A stretch of 64,000 bases of DNA from Acinetobacter bouvetii (GCF_902753875.1 NZ_CADDTS010000007.1:103905-167904); one strand, 5' to 3'; shown: positions 28,218-36,464, counted from the stretch's first letter. Numbers and translations: made by a program. The notes: a model not told the origin generated them from the sequence alone.

Positions 28218-28235
28218 TCCTTAAGGATTTCTTAT

Positions 28236-30158
28236 ATGCCAATTATCACTTTGCCAAATGGCGATCAAAAACAGTTTGATCATGCCGTATCTGTGATGGA
28301 AGTTGCTCAAAGCATCGGTCCTGGTCTTGCGAAAAATACTGTTGCTGGTCGTGTGAACGATCGTTTGGTTGATGCCAGCGACTTAATTACTGAAGATGCA
28401 AGCCTGCAAATCATCACGCCTAAAGATGAAGAAGGGGTCGAAATTATTCGTCACTCTTGTGCACATTTGGTGGGTCATGCGGTTAAACAACTGTTCCCTG
28501 AAGCAAAGATGGTCATTGGTCCAGTCATTGAAGAAGGTTTCTACTATGACATCTGGATGCCACGTCCATTTACTTTAGACGACATGGCAGCGATTGAAGA
28601 GCGTATGAAAAAGCTCATCGATCAAGATTATGATGTCGTGAAAAAAATGACCCCGCGTGACGACGTGATTGCAGAATTCACTGCACGTGGCGAAGAATAC
28701 AAATTACGCTTGATTGCAGACATGCCTGAAGAAACACAAATGGGCTTGTACTACCATCAAGACTACTTGGATATGTGCCGTGGTCCGCACGTACCGAACA
28801 CCAAATTCTTAAAATCATTCAAGCTGACTAAAATCTCTGGTGCTTACTGGCGCGGTGATGCGAAGAATGAACAGCTGCAACGTATTTACGGTACAGCGTG
28901 GGCAGACAAGAAACAGCTTGCAGCTTATGTAAAACGTATTGAAGAAGCTGAAAAACGCGACCACCGTAAAATTGGTAAAGCACTCGACTTGTTCCATATG
29001 CAGGAAGAAGCACCGGGTATGGTGTTCTGGCATCCAAATGGCTGGACTATTTACCAGGTACTTGAACAGTACATGCGTAAAGTGCAGCAAGACAATGGTT
29101 ATCTTGAAGTGAAAACTCCGCAAATTGTGGACTTCACGCTTTGGGAAAAATCAGGTCATGCGGCAAACTATGCCGAAAACATGTTTACTACGCATTCAGA
29201 AAGCCGTAACTATGCGGTGAAACCGATGAACTGCCCATGTCACGTGCAAGTGTTCAACCAAGGTTTGAAATCTTACCGTGATCTTCCAATCCGTTTGGCA
29301 GAGTTTGGTTCTTGTCACCGTAACGAGCCATCAGGTTCTTTACATGGCATTATGCGTGTTCGCGGCTTTACTCAAGATGATGCACACATTTTCTGTACCA
29401 AAGAACAGATTGGTAAAGAAGTTGCTGATTTCATCAAATTGACTTTAGACGTTTATAAAGACTTCGGCTTTGAAGAAGTGCAAATGAAATTGTCTACACG
29501 TCCAGAAAAACGCGTAGGTGATGATGCACTTTGGGACATGGCGGAAAAATCTTTGGCAGATGCTTTAGATGCTGCTGGCTTGGCTTGGGATTTACAGCCA
29601 GGTGAAGGTGCATTCTATGGTCCGAAAATTGAATTCTCATTGAAAGACTGCCTAGGCCGTATCTGGCAGTGCGGTACTATTCAGTGTGACTTTAACTTGC
29701 CAGAACGTTTAGATGCTTCTTATGTAACAGAAGATAACGATCGTGACCAGCCTGTAATGTTGCACCGTGCAATTCTTGGCAGTTTCGAGCGTTTTATTGG
29801 TATACTGATTGAACACTACGCAGGCTTTATGCCACCTTGGTTAGCACCAACTCAAGCGTGTGTGATGAACATTACCGATTCACAAGCTGAAGCCTGTGAG
29901 TCAGTCGTCGCGAAACTGAAAGAAAACGGAATCCGTGCCATTTCTGACTTGAGAAATGAGAAAATCGGCTTTAAGATTCGTGAACGTACTTTAGAGCGTA
30001 TTCCTTACTTACTGGTTCTTGGAGACCGTGAAGTTGAGGAAGGTACAGTGAATGTCCGTACCCGCTCAGGAAAAAATTTGGGTACTATGTCAATCGATGC
30101 CTTCGTTGACCTAGTGAAAGCAGCCGTAGCCGAACGTGGCCGGTACATTGTGGAGTAA
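28236..30158 (+). CDS. thrS: Threonyl-tRNA synthetase
   Basis: A 640-residue class II synthetase. The domains run in order: TGS (residues 1-62), the editing domain with '[19 protein letters not shown]' (H-x3-H), and the catalytic core. The core has zinc ligands in '[10 protein letters not shown]' and '[13 protein letters not shown]', motif 2 '[20 protein letters not shown]', and the C-terminal anticodon-binding domain. ATG 28236 ([10 protein letters not shown]) is chosen: AAGGA sits 8 bp upstream and this is the family N-terminus. It is followed after 5 bp by infC. Confidence 0.97.
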   Translation: MPIITLPNGDQKQFDHAVSVMEVAQSIGPGLAKNTVAGRVNDRLVDASDLITEDASLQIITPKDEEGVEIIRHSCAHLVGHAVKQLFPEAKMVIGPVIEEGFYYDIWMPRPFTLDDMAAIEERMKKLIDQDYDVVKKMTPRDDVIAEFTARGEEYKLRLIADMPEETQMGLYYHQDYLDMCRGPHVPNTKFLKSFKLTKISGAYWRGDAKNEQLQRIYGTAWADKKQLAAYVKRIEEAEKRDHRKIGKALDLFHMQEEAPGMVFWHPNGWTIYQVLEQYMRKVQQDNGYLEVKTPQIVDFTLWEKSGHAANYAENMFTTHSESRNYAVKPMNCPCHVQVFNQGLKSYRDLPIRLAEFGSCHRNEPSGSLHGIMRVRGFTQDDAHIFCTKEQIGKEVADFIKLTLDVYKDFGFEEVQMKLSTRPEKRVGDDALWDMAEKSLADALDAAGLAWDLQPGEGAFYGPKIEFSLKDCLGRIWQCGTIQCDFNLPERLDASYVTEDNDRDQPVMLHRAILGSFERFIGILIEHYAGFMPPWLAPTQACVMNITDSQAEACESVVAKLKENGIRAISDLRNEKIGFKIRERTLERIPYLLVLGDREVEEGTVNVRTRSGKNLGTMSIDAFVDLVKAAVAERGRYIVE

Positions 30159-30163
30159 AAGCG

Positions 30164-30712
30164 ATTAAACAGCCTGACCGTAATCAACAGGGCGGAAAAT
30201 CAAACCGTCCTGCCTTGAATGATGAAATTCGTGCAAAAGAAGTCCGTCTTGTAGACGAAAATGGAGAGCAAAAAGGTATCGTAAGCTTGGCTGATGCCTT
30301 ACGTGCAGCTGAAAATGCAGATCTTGACCTGGTTGAGATTGTTGCAAATGCAGAGCCACCAGTATGCAAAATCATGGACTTCAACAAGCATTTGTTTGAT
30401 CTCAAGCAAAAGCAGAAAGAAGCGAAGAAAAAACAGCATCAAGTCCAGGTGAAAGAAATCAAGCTCCGCCCGGCGACAGATGTTGGTGATTACAACGTAA
30501 AATTACGTGCCATTATCAAGTTCCTTGAAGAAGGCAACAAGGTAAAAATCACTTTACGCTTCCGTGGTCGTGAAATGGCTCACCAACAACTCGGTCTGGC
30601 TCAATTGCAAAAAGTTGAAGCGGATGTGGCTGAAGTTGGTGTAGTGGAACAAGCACCAAAAATGGAAGGCCGTCAAATGGGTATGCTACTTGGACCGAAA
30701 CGTAAAAAGTAA
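30164..30712 (+). CDS. infC: Translation initiation factor IF-3 (ATT start codon)
   Basis: A 182-residue IF-3 with N-domain ([21 protein letters not shown]), Lys-rich linker ([20 protein letters not shown]) and C-domain ([12 protein letters not shown]). It binds the 30S subunit, checks the start codon and keeps subunits apart. No ATG fits the N-terminus: the first one (30215) would remove about 17 residues. An ATT at 30164 is in frame with GGAG (30152-30155) 8 bp upstream, partly inside the thrS stop region. E. coli infC also starts with AUU and is autoregulated by IF-3 discriminating against it, so the same control is likely here. Confidence 0.93.
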   Translation: MKQPDRNQQGGKSNRPALNDEIRAKEVRLVDENGEQKGIVSLADALRAAENADLDLVEIVANAEPPVCKIMDFNKHLFDLKQKQKEAKKKQHQVQVKEIKLRPATDVGDYNVKLRAIIKFLEEGNKVKITLRFRGREMAHQQLGLAQLQKVEADVAEVGVVEQAPKMEGRQMGMLLGPKRKK

Positions 30713-30725
30713 GCACTCAATGATT

Positions 30726-30757
30726 GAAAAAAGCACTGCACTGGCAGTGCTTTTTTT
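30726..30757 (+). terminator. Rho-independent terminator of thrS-infC
   Basis: Stem AGCACTGC (30732-30739) / GCAGTGCT (30744-30751), loop ACTG, followed by seven T residues. Transcription would therefore not continue into rpmI-rplT. Confidence 0.9.
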
Positions 30758-30806
30758 ATGGCGATGATTTTTTTGAATCATCTGTTTAATCGACAGACTT
30801 AATGAT

Positions 30807-30834
30807 AAAAAAGACCGGTCATTGACGGGTCTTT
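30807..30834 (-). terminator. Terminator of the hsp20 gene
   Basis: Read on the minus strand: AAGACC and GTC pair with GAC and GGTCTT across 30811-30833, then a U run (plus-strand A run 30807-30812). Confidence 0.7.
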
Positions 30835-30841
30835 GAAATAG

Positions 30842-31315
30842 CTATTTCACCGTTTCAGTTTTCGTTTCGGCGGCGGTAATCTGCTCCGTGGTTTTGCTGC
30901 CAATTGGAATTTGCCGTGGCATAGCTTCTTCCGGAACACTGCGCTGCAAGTCAATTTTCAACAGGCCATTTTCATAATCTGCCTGTTGGACTTCAATATG
31001 TTCATCCAGACGTAGCGACAGTTTAAATGAGCGGCTGGAAATGCCTTTATGCAGAAATTCAACCGTGGTATCTGAATTTTCTTCAATCGCTTTACCGCTA
31101 ATGGTCAGTAACTGGTTTTCCAGATTAATCTCAAGTTGATCCTGATTAAATCCGGCGGTGGCAACAACAATGCGGTAATTATTGTCACCTGTTTTTTCAA
31201 TATTGTAGTGCGGGTAATTGGGAGTATCGCTTTGCATGGCATAATCGAAAAGATCATTTAAACGATCAAAACCAATACTGCGACGGAATAGGGGACTAAG
31301 ACTGAAATTGCTCAT
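30842..31315 (-). CDS. Small heat shock protein (Hsp20/IbpA type)
   Basis: A 157-residue alpha-crystallin-domain protein. The order is an N-terminal region with LSPLFRRSIGFDRLNDLFDYA (IbpA-like), the alpha-crystallin domain about 35-125 ('YRIVVATAGFNQDQLEINLENQLLTISG' in part, 'FKLSLRLDEHIEVQQADYENGLLKIDL'), then a C-terminal tail with the I-x-I-like 'PRQIPIG'. It holds unfolded proteins for later refolding by DnaK/ClpB. The ribosome site GGAGG (31323-31327) is unusually strong and could pair with an upstream UCUCC, suggesting thermosensor control. Confidence 0.93.
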   Translation of the reverse strand: MSNFSLSPLFRRSIGFDRLNDLFDYAMQSDTPNYPHYNIEKTGDNNYRIVVATAGFNQDQLEINLENQLLTISGKAIEENSDTTVEFLHKGISSRSFKLSLRLDEHIEVQQADYENGLLKIDLQRSVPEEAMPRQIPIGSKTTEQITAAETKTETVK

Positions 31316-31642
31316 GGTAGAACCTCCTCAGTACAGTGAATGAAGTTTGATAAACGAAGGAAATACAGGGAGATAGAATATCTACAGTATTTAAAGCCAT
31401 CTTTGAAAAGATCATCGCTCTATTTTTTATATAGGATTGTTTTGGATATTTTCAATCATGGAAAATATGAAAACTGAAAAAAATTCTGGATCGAATAATT
31501 TTAAATAAAAATAGATATTTATATATTTTTTTGATTTTTAAGCTGCAATCAAGATTAATGATTTATCAATAAAAAACATGATATAAGTAAGCATACCGTT
31601 CAAGAATGTCATGTAAAACGAGAAAGGCAAAAGGTAGAAAAC
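31316..31642. other. Divergent intergenic region between hsp20 and GST (327 bp)
   Basis: It holds the hsp20 leader (minus strand) with GGAGG at 31323-31327 and an upstream UCUCC complement (plus strand GGAGA, 31369-31373). AT-rich sequence follows toward the GST gene, whose ribosome site is AAAGG near 31628. I see no perfect heat-shock (sigma-32) promoter and no ORF. Confidence 0.4.
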
Positions 31643-32260
31643 ATGATTGATCTCTATTATTGGGGGACGCCCAATGGTCATAAAATTACAATAGCTTTAG
31701 AAGAAATGGGGCTGGAGTATCAAATTTTCCCCATCAATATTCTGGAAAATGACCAGTTTCAACCTGATTTTTTACGTATTTCTCCCAACAATAAAATACC
31801 CGCCATTGTGGATCAGGACGGACCGCGTGGTGAGGCGATTTCAGTGTTTGAATCTGGCGCCATTTTGCAGTATTTGGGACGTAAAACAGGACTTTATTAT
31901 CCAACCGATGAGCAGCAGCGCGTCGAAGTTGAGCAATGGTTAATGTGGCAAATGGGCGGACTGGGACCAATGTTGGGACAGAATCATCATTTTGGCCGCT
32001 TTGCCCCGGAAAAAATTCCCTATGCCATAGAGCGTTATGTTAATGAGACCAAACGTTTGTATGGCGTGCTGAATAAGCAGCTGATTGGTCAAAAGTATGT
32101 GGCGGGTGAATATTCGATTGCTGATATGGCGATTTTGCCGTGGATTTTACGTTATGAATGGCAGCAAATTCAGCTGGAAGATTATCCTTATGTGAAAGAG
32201 TATGTGGAGCGTTTGACTGCACGTCCGGCCATACAAAAAGCATTGTCGATTAAGGTGTAA
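31643..32260 (+). CDS. Glutathione S-transferase family protein (YfcG/YghU-like)
   Basis: A 205-residue GST: thioredoxin-like N-domain (residues 1-80) and all-helical C-domain. The N-terminus reads 'YYWGTPNGHKITIALEEMGL', with the T-P-N-G-x-K active-site pattern of the Nu-class YfcG/YghU disulfide-bond reductases, then 'SPNNKIPAIVD' (cis-Pro) and 'VFESGAILQYLG' (Glu-Ser for GSH gamma-glutamyl). The C-domain has 'KYVAGEYSIADMAILPWI'. Nu-class members reduce disulfides with two bound GSH molecules. The gene is monocistronic, followed by a terminator. Confidence 0.88.
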   Translation: MIDLYYWGTPNGHKITIALEEMGLEYQIFPINILENDQFQPDFLRISPNNKIPAIVDQDGPRGEAISVFESGAILQYLGRKTGLYYPTDEQQRVEVEQWLMWQMGGLGPMLGQNHHFGRFAPEKIPYAIERYVNETKRLYGVLNKQLIGQKYVAGEYSIADMAILPWILRYEWQQIQLEDYPYVKEYVERLTARPAIQKALSIKV

Positions 32261-32310
32261 TAATTGCACCGTCATGCAGTTATGCTAAGATGCAGTGAAT
32301 AATGAATAAG

Positions 32311-32334
32311 AACCACCCTTGCGGTGGTTTTTTG
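32311..32334 (+). terminator. Rho-independent terminator of the GST gene
   Basis: Stem AACCACC (32311-32317) / GGTGGTT (32323-32329) with a 5-base loop and a T tract. It ends only about 15 bp ahead of the next gene's start. Confidence 0.85.
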
Positions 32335-32347
32335 TTGGATGGTTGGC

Positions 32348-32632
32348 ATGAAAAATTTCTTTTTAAATTCAACGCGTATTGTGGAAAATAATGCAAAAGT
32401 CTATTGGAGCATTATTTTTGGTATTGCAGCGTGTTTGATTCTTTATATTGCAGAAGCCGTGCATATCCAGAATTTTATGGCGACTTTAAATACTCAGGAT
32501 GAAAATATCCTCAGTGCTGCCATTCAGCCCTTGGCTCAACGTTATAGCTATAGCCGTTATCTGGTTCTTGTTTTAGCTGTGTTGTGGTCAAGTTATGAAT
32601 ATAGCTCGACCAAGAAAAAACTGGGGCTTTAA
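32348..32632 (+). CDS. Small membrane protein, unknown function
   Basis: A 94-residue protein with two predicted transmembrane helices (about residues 20-38 and 71-86) joined by a polar loop that would face the periplasm; the tail is Lys-rich. I know no family for it. ATG 32348 (MKNFFLNST) follows GGTTGG; an earlier in-frame start at 32324 would lie inside the preceding terminator. It is 24 bp upstream of the YqaA-like gene, so the two may be co-transcribed. Confidence 0.6.
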   Translation: MKNFFLNSTRIVENNAKVYWSIIFGIAACLILYIAEAVHIQNFMATLNTQDENILSAAIQPLAQRYSYSRYLVLVLAVLWSSYEYSSTKKKLGL

Positions 32633-32656
32633 AAAGTTTAAATAGTCAGTCATCTC

Positions 32657-33085
32657 ATGCTGTCCTATGCTGCATTATTTATTTCCGCCTTTGGTGCTGC
32701 GACTTTATTGCCATTACAGTCTGAAGCGGTTTTACTGGCGCTATTGGCTCAGCAAAGTCATTCGGTGTCTGGATTGCTGTTGGTAGCCAGTCTGGGCAAT
32801 GTACTCGGTTCCTGCATTAACTGGTGGCTCGGTTTTAAGATCGAACATTACAAGAATAAAAAATGGTTTCCTGTTTCAGAGCGGCAAATGCTGAAAGCAC
32901 AAGGGATCTATCATAAGTATGGTTATGGCTCGTTATTGTTGAGCTGGCTGCCGATTATTGGTGATCCGATTACCTTGATTGCCGGTTTGATGAAAGAAAA
33001 CTTCTGGCGGTTTTTCTTATTGGTTAGTGTAGCTAAGACTGGGCGTTATCTGTTTCTTTATTTGGCTTTTTCCATGTGGCAATAA
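32657..33085 (+). CDS. YqaA/DedA-like (VTT domain) membrane protein
   Basis: A 142-residue multi-span protein of the YqaA branch of the SNARE-associated (VTT/DedA) superfamily. It begins with re-entrant-loop-like 'GAATLLPLQSEAVLLALL', followed by 'ASLGNVLGSCINWWLGF', an amphipathic loop, and the conserved 'LLLSWLPIIGDPITLIAGLM'. DedA-type proteins are linked to lipid flipping and proton-coupled transport; the YqaA branch itself is uncharacterised. The terminator that should follow the gene has been split by a small inserted element. Confidence 0.85.
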   Translation: MLSYAALFISAFGAATLLPLQSEAVLLALLAQQSHSVSGLLLVASLGNVLGSCINWWLGFKIEHYKNKKWFPVSERQMLKAQGIYHKYGYGSLLLSWLPIIGDPITLIAGLMKENFWRFFLLVSVAKTGRYLFLYLAFSMWQ

Positions 33086-33101
33086 AAAAGAGATGTTTTC
33101 G

Positions 33102-33440
33102 CCAATATTGCCTAATAGTTTTATTAAAGATTTTGATTTTTGTGAAAATAGTTAATTTCAAAAAATCATCTCATTTACGTTATAGGCTTTCACTGCCGCA
33201 ATTTTTCAATAAAATCGAAAGGCATCTGTGTAGGCGAAGTCTTACTTTTGAGAGGCCAAAATGAGAACCTCGAAATATATTTTGAGTTCGCAAGAAAAGC
33301 CTTTGTTACCCATACACAACGTCCTGAGCTAGTTTTAAGCACTGCTTTAAAATGCAGCGCAAGGGATGGGTAACGTGTGGCATCCCTGCCACACTCGTGT
33401 ATCCAAAGCTTGCTTAAATTAAACTATGTGGCAATAGTGG
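33102..33440. mobile_element. MITE-like element (339 bp) with 18-bp terminal inverted repeats
   Basis: Left end CCAATATTGCCTAATAGT (33102-33119) and the reverse complement of the right end (33423-33440), CCACTATTGCCACATAGT, agree at 15 of 18 bases. Flanking it, TGTTTTCG (33094-33101) and TGCTTTCG (33441-33448) form an 8-bp target duplication with one mismatch. Removing the element and one copy rebuilds a perfect terminator, GAGATGC-TTTC-GCATCTC, with A and T tracts, between convergent yqaA and the TonB-like gene. No transposase is encoded, so it would need one in trans. The inside holds a structured RNA candidate. I cannot assign the parent IS family. Confidence 0.82.
33305..33394 (+). ncRNA. 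Structured small RNA candidate inside the MITE-like element
   Basis: Three stems fit together. An outer GTTACCCAT (33305-33313) / ATGGGTAAC (33366-33374) encloses GCACTGC (33339-33345) / GCAGCGC (33354-33360, one mismatch). An adjacent GTGTGGC (33375-33381) / GCCACAC (33388-33394) hairpin has loop AUCCCU. The arrangement recalls the phage C4 antisense RNA family, relatives of which I remember being reported as multi-copy sRNAs in Acinetobacter; that match is a guess to be tested. The strand is chosen from the fold and could be wrong. Confidence 0.5.
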
Positions 33441-33466
33441 TGCTTTCGCATCTCTTTTTACCTAGC

Positions 33467-34210
33467 TTATTCACAATGATTCAGGTTGAACTTAATCTCA
33501 TCTTTAAAGCTGGCTTTTTTATACATCCATAACGTGCTGGCAGTACGTTTCACATCAATTTGGCTATGCGATACGGCTTGAACCACTTTTTGATCTAAAT
33601 CATAAATGCCTGAGCCTTGCTTAACCTTCACTTTTTTCACATCGCCATGCTTGTTGACTTTAAACGTAAATTTCACTGTACGGTTATGTCCACCTAGCGA
33701 TTCAGAGTCCAGTTCTAGCTGTGGCTGAGCACGGTATGAAAATGACGTCTTTTTACCATGTTGCTGAGCCAGCCAGTTTTTCGACTCAAAATCATAGCTA
33801 CACACTTCGGCATCTGCATCTTGACCGAGGTTCAGACTAAAGGTCTGATAGCCAATCACTGGTGTTGCGGTATCATTTTCAAAATGCGGTTTGACACGGG
33901 CTTCACGCACCGCTTGAACCAGCAGATTGTCCAGATGGTTTAAACCGGTGCTTTCCTGTACGCTGGCTTTGGTAACATTACCTTTTTCATCGGCATAGAC
34001 TCGAATAATGGCACTGCGATTCTGCTCTTTCAAATCTTCATTTTTATAATGCGGGCGCGGAAATTGAGTCCACTGAATGCGTGTCGTGAGGTGAGCCGGC
34101 AGGGCTGCACTTTTCTGCACGGTAAGCTGTTTGGTTGCCTTGGGTTCAGCACTATAAGCTGCATTTAAGGAGAGACCCATGAGTAAAGAAAAACACAGTA
34201 TTTGTTTCAT
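33467..34210 (-). CDS. Periplasmic protein with two TonB C-terminal-like domains
   Basis: A 247-residue protein with a cleavable signal peptide (…LNAAYS-AEP, about residue 20) instead of the usual TonB membrane anchor. Residues about 45-130 and 150-247 each resemble a TonB C-terminal domain: 'IIRVYADEKGNVTKASVQESTGLNHLDNLLVQAV' in part, and 'KFTFKVNKHGDVKKVKVKQGSGIYDLDQKVVQAV' in part, with the V-x-x-S-x-G...L-D-x-x-V-x-x-A pattern. No Pro-rich spacer and no TM helix are seen, so it can hardly transduce energy from ExbBD by itself. It may be a soluble relative with another role. Confidence 0.8.
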   Translation of the reverse strand: MKQILCFSLLMGLSLNAAYSAEPKATKQLTVQKSAALPAHLTTRIQWTQFPRPHYKNEDLKEQNRSAIIRVYADEKGNVTKASVQESTGLNHLDNLLVQAVREARVKPHFENDTATPVIGYQTFSLNLGQDADAEVCSYDFESKNWLAQQHGKKTSFSYRAQPQLELDSESLGGHNRTVKFTFKVNKHGDVKKVKVKQGSGIYDLDQKVVQAVSHSQIDVKRTASTLWMYKKASFKDEIKFNLNHCE

Positions 34211-34312
34211 AGATATTTATTTCTTAGTCAAACCTGATGTTACGGCGGTATCGGATAAAGTTAGTGCGAAGTATTTCCTGAATTGGAAATACTGGCAAGT
34301 CTAAAAACTCAA

Positions 34313-35572
34313 TTAATCTTCATGATCATGCACTTTGGTAATATCGACACCAAATAAATCCTGCGTTTTTGCCCAGCTCATTGCCACCACAACCATGGTC
34401 ATACAACCCCCAAATACGGTGGCCATAATCGTCCCCATATATTTCGCAGCCAGACCCGATTCAAAGGCGCCCAGTTCATTGCTGCTTGAAACAAACATGC
34501 CATTTACTGCAGCGACCCGGCCACGCATATTTTCTGGCGGGTAAATTTGCAAAATGGTCTGGCGAATCACCACGGAAATACTGTCACAGGCACCCGTCAT
34601 CGCCAAAGCAAATAGCGACAGCCACATATTGTTCGAGAAGGCAAACAGCAAGGTAAATACACCAAATCCGGCCACGGCGAGCAACATATTACGCCACGCA
34701 TTCTGGGTCGGTGGAAATCTGGTTAGGGCAATCATGGTAATCAGTGCGCCAATAGAGGGTGCTGCACGCAAATAGCCCAAACCTTCGGGACCAATTTTTA
34801 AAATATCCTCGGCAAAGATCGGCAGTAAAGCAATCACGCCGCCAAACAGTACGGAAACCAGATCCAGTGAAATCGCCCAAAGCACGATTTTGGTTTTCCA
34901 GATAAAGCGGAAACCATCTCCCAAACTTTCCAGCAAGTTATCGGTTTCAATCTTGGGAAAACTGCGCTGTTGCAGCAGGTTAATCAGGATAAAGCAGATG
35001 GACAATAATACGGTCACGGCCCAAAGACTATTTTCACGCCCTAAAAATGCCAGCATGAAACCACCCAGCATGGGACCGATAATCACACCACTTTGCCAGC
35101 CAATGGTGGTCCAAGTCGCGCCATTGGCATACAGTTCACGTGGAATTAAAAAAGGTTTTAGTGAAGTGGCGGATGGATTATAAAAGCCACGAATGGTGCC
35201 TAAGCCAAAAATCACGGCATAGATGCCCCATGACAATGTGGTCACGCCAATATGCGCCTGCCCATAGGCATGAAACAGCCACCATAGCACGATAGGCAAG
35301 GGCACGGCAAAGAACAGGCAGATTTTCATGATGGTCTGCTTGTTGAAACGGTCCGCAAAATAACCGCCCCATAAAGACAAGGCAATAAACGGAATTGCTT
35401 CGGCCAGACCAATCAAACCCAGGGTTAAAGGATCTTTGGTAATCTGATACAGCGAATACGCGACAATAATTTCTTGAATTAAAATGGCGAGAGTCAGGCA
35501 GAACTGGTTAATCGTCACAATAGAAAAGTCACGATAACGCAGCGCTGCAAAAGCATCCTGTGCAGGGTTCAT
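34313..35572 (-). CDS. Major facilitator superfamily transporter (EntS/MFS_3-like)
   Basis: A 419-residue membrane protein with about 12 hydrophobic segments. Between TM2 and TM3 is the MFS motif 'LWGGYFADRFNKQTIMK' (G-x-x-x-D-R-x-x-R/K). The family pattern of 'FRYRDFSIVTINQFCLTLA' at the N-terminus and 'ENMRGRVAAVNGMF' in the C-half is typical of the enterobactin exporter/multidrug MFS_3 group. The substrate is unknown; it is not next to a siderophore synthesis cluster. The gene stands alone, about 100 bp downstream (on its own strand, upstream) of the TonB-like gene. Confidence 0.85.
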   Translation of the reverse strand: MNPAQDAFAALRYRDFSIVTINQFCLTLAILIQEIIVAYSLYQITKDPLTLGLIGLAEAIPFIALSLWGGYFADRFNKQTIMKICLFFAVPLPIVLWWLFHAYGQAHIGVTTLSWGIYAVIFGLGTIRGFYNPSATSLKPFLIPRELYANGATWTTIGWQSGVIIGPMLGGFMLAFLGRENSLWAVTVLLSICFILINLLQQRSFPKIETDNLLESLGDGFRFIWKTKIVLWAISLDLVSVLFGGVIALLPIFAEDILKIGPEGLGYLRAAPSIGALITMIALTRFPPTQNAWRNMLLAVAGFGVFTLLFAFSNNMWLSLFALAMTGACDSISVVIRQTILQIYPPENMRGRVAAVNGMFVSSSNELGAFESGLAAKYMGTIMATVFGGCMTMVVVAMSWAKTQDLFGVDITKVHDHED

Positions 35573-35809
35573 GGTGGTCCAGTATTCTTATGGTGTGATA
35601 ATTATACTGTTGAATAGTTGATTTATTAATAAAAACATCTGGCTTTTGATATGGAAAATAAGACTAAGCCAAGCCGATAATTGCTACGTTATTTTCAGCA
35701 TATCTGCTTTTGTTTTGAGCAAAGATGCTTTAGAATATTCGCTCCCTTACCTGCAGGTCGTTTTTGCAATGGTGCAGAACGTGCCGAACAGGTGTTTAAA
35801 GAGGTTGTT

Positions 35810-36004
35810 ATGGCTAAGTTAAAAACTCGCCGTGGTGCAGCTAAACGTTTCAAAGCGACTGCAAACGGTTTCAAGCGTAAACAAGCGTTCAAACGCCACA
35901 TTTTGACCAAAAAATCTGCTAAACGTATTCGTCAATTGCGCGGTTGTGTCATGGTTCACGTAAGTGACATGAATTCAGTTCGTCGTATGTGCCCATACAT
36001 CTAA
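35810..36004 (+). CDS. rpmI: 50S ribosomal protein L35
   Basis: A 64-residue, very basic ribosomal protein with the family signature '[19 protein letters not shown]' and '[16 protein letters not shown]'. ATG 35810 follows AAAGAGG with good spacing. It is paired with rplT, as in all bacteria. In E. coli the pair follows infC; here about 5.1 kb of unrelated genes come between, so it must have its own promoter in the 35573-35809 gap; I see TAGAAT at 35731-35736 as a possible -10 but no good -35. Confidence 0.97.
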   Translation: MAKLKTRRGAAKRFKATANGFKRKQAFKRHILTKKSAKRIRQLRGCVMVHVSDMNSVRRMCPYI

Positions 36005-36015
36005 GGAGATTATAA

Positions 36016-36375
36016 ATGGCTCGTGTAAAACGTGGTGTACAGGCTCATCGCCGTCATAAAAAAATTCTTGCTCGTGCTAAAGGTTACTATGGCGCTCGCT
36101 CACGCGTTTACCGCGTTGCGTTCCAAGCAGTAATCAAAGCAGGTCAATACGCTTACCGTGACCGTCGTCAAAAGAAACGTCAATTCCGCGCTTTGTGGAT
36201 TGCACGTATCAACGCTGGTGCGCGTCAAAATGGTTTGTCGTACAGCCGTATGATCGCTGGCTTGAAAAAAGCTCAAGTGATTATCGACCGTCGCGTACTT
36301 GCTGACATCGCTATGCATGATGCAGTTGCATTTGCTGCTTTAGCTTCTAAAGCTAAAGATGCATTAGCTGCTTAA
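36016..36375 (+). CDS. rplT: 50S ribosomal protein L20
   Basis: A 119-residue basic protein needed early in 50S assembly. The N-terminal extension '[27 protein letters not shown]' and the globular part with '[27 protein letters not shown]' match L20. AAGGAG at 36003-36008 precedes the start. In E. coli L20 represses rpmI-rplT translation through an mRNA pseudoknot; I could not confirm such a fold here. A terminator follows. Confidence 0.97.
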   Translation: MARVKRGVQAHRRHKKILARAKGYYGARSRVYRVAFQAVIKAGQYAYRDRRQKKRQFRALWIARINAGARQNGLSYSRMIAGLKKAQVIIDRRVLADIAMHDAVAFAALASKAKDALAA

Positions 36376-36391
36376 TCATCTTCGATGATTG

Positions 36392-36420
36392 AAAAAGACC
36401 GCTTTTTAGCGGTCTTTTTT
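36392..36420 (+). terminator. Rho-independent terminator of rpmI-rplT
   Basis: Stem AAAGACCGC (36394-36402) / GCGGTCTTT (36409-36417) with a T tract. Confidence 0.9.
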
Positions 36421-36464
36421 ATTTTGAGTACTATTTTTTTAAATTTCTTAAAATATCAATCCTT

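Noticed and set aside
33076..33264. A 62-codon frame across the left half of the MITE-like element.
   Set aside because: It starts inside yqaA, crosses the insertion boundary, has no ribosome site and no similarity to anything I know.
33074..33436. An 11-bp direct repeat ATGTGGCAATA (33074-33084 and 33426-33436) as the target duplication of the small element.
   Set aside because: The second copy lies inside the right terminal inverted repeat, and this boundary would neither leave inverted ends nor rebuild the terminator. The 8-bp duplication at 33094-33101 / 33441-33448 explains all features. The 11-bp match is probably chance with the end of yqaA.
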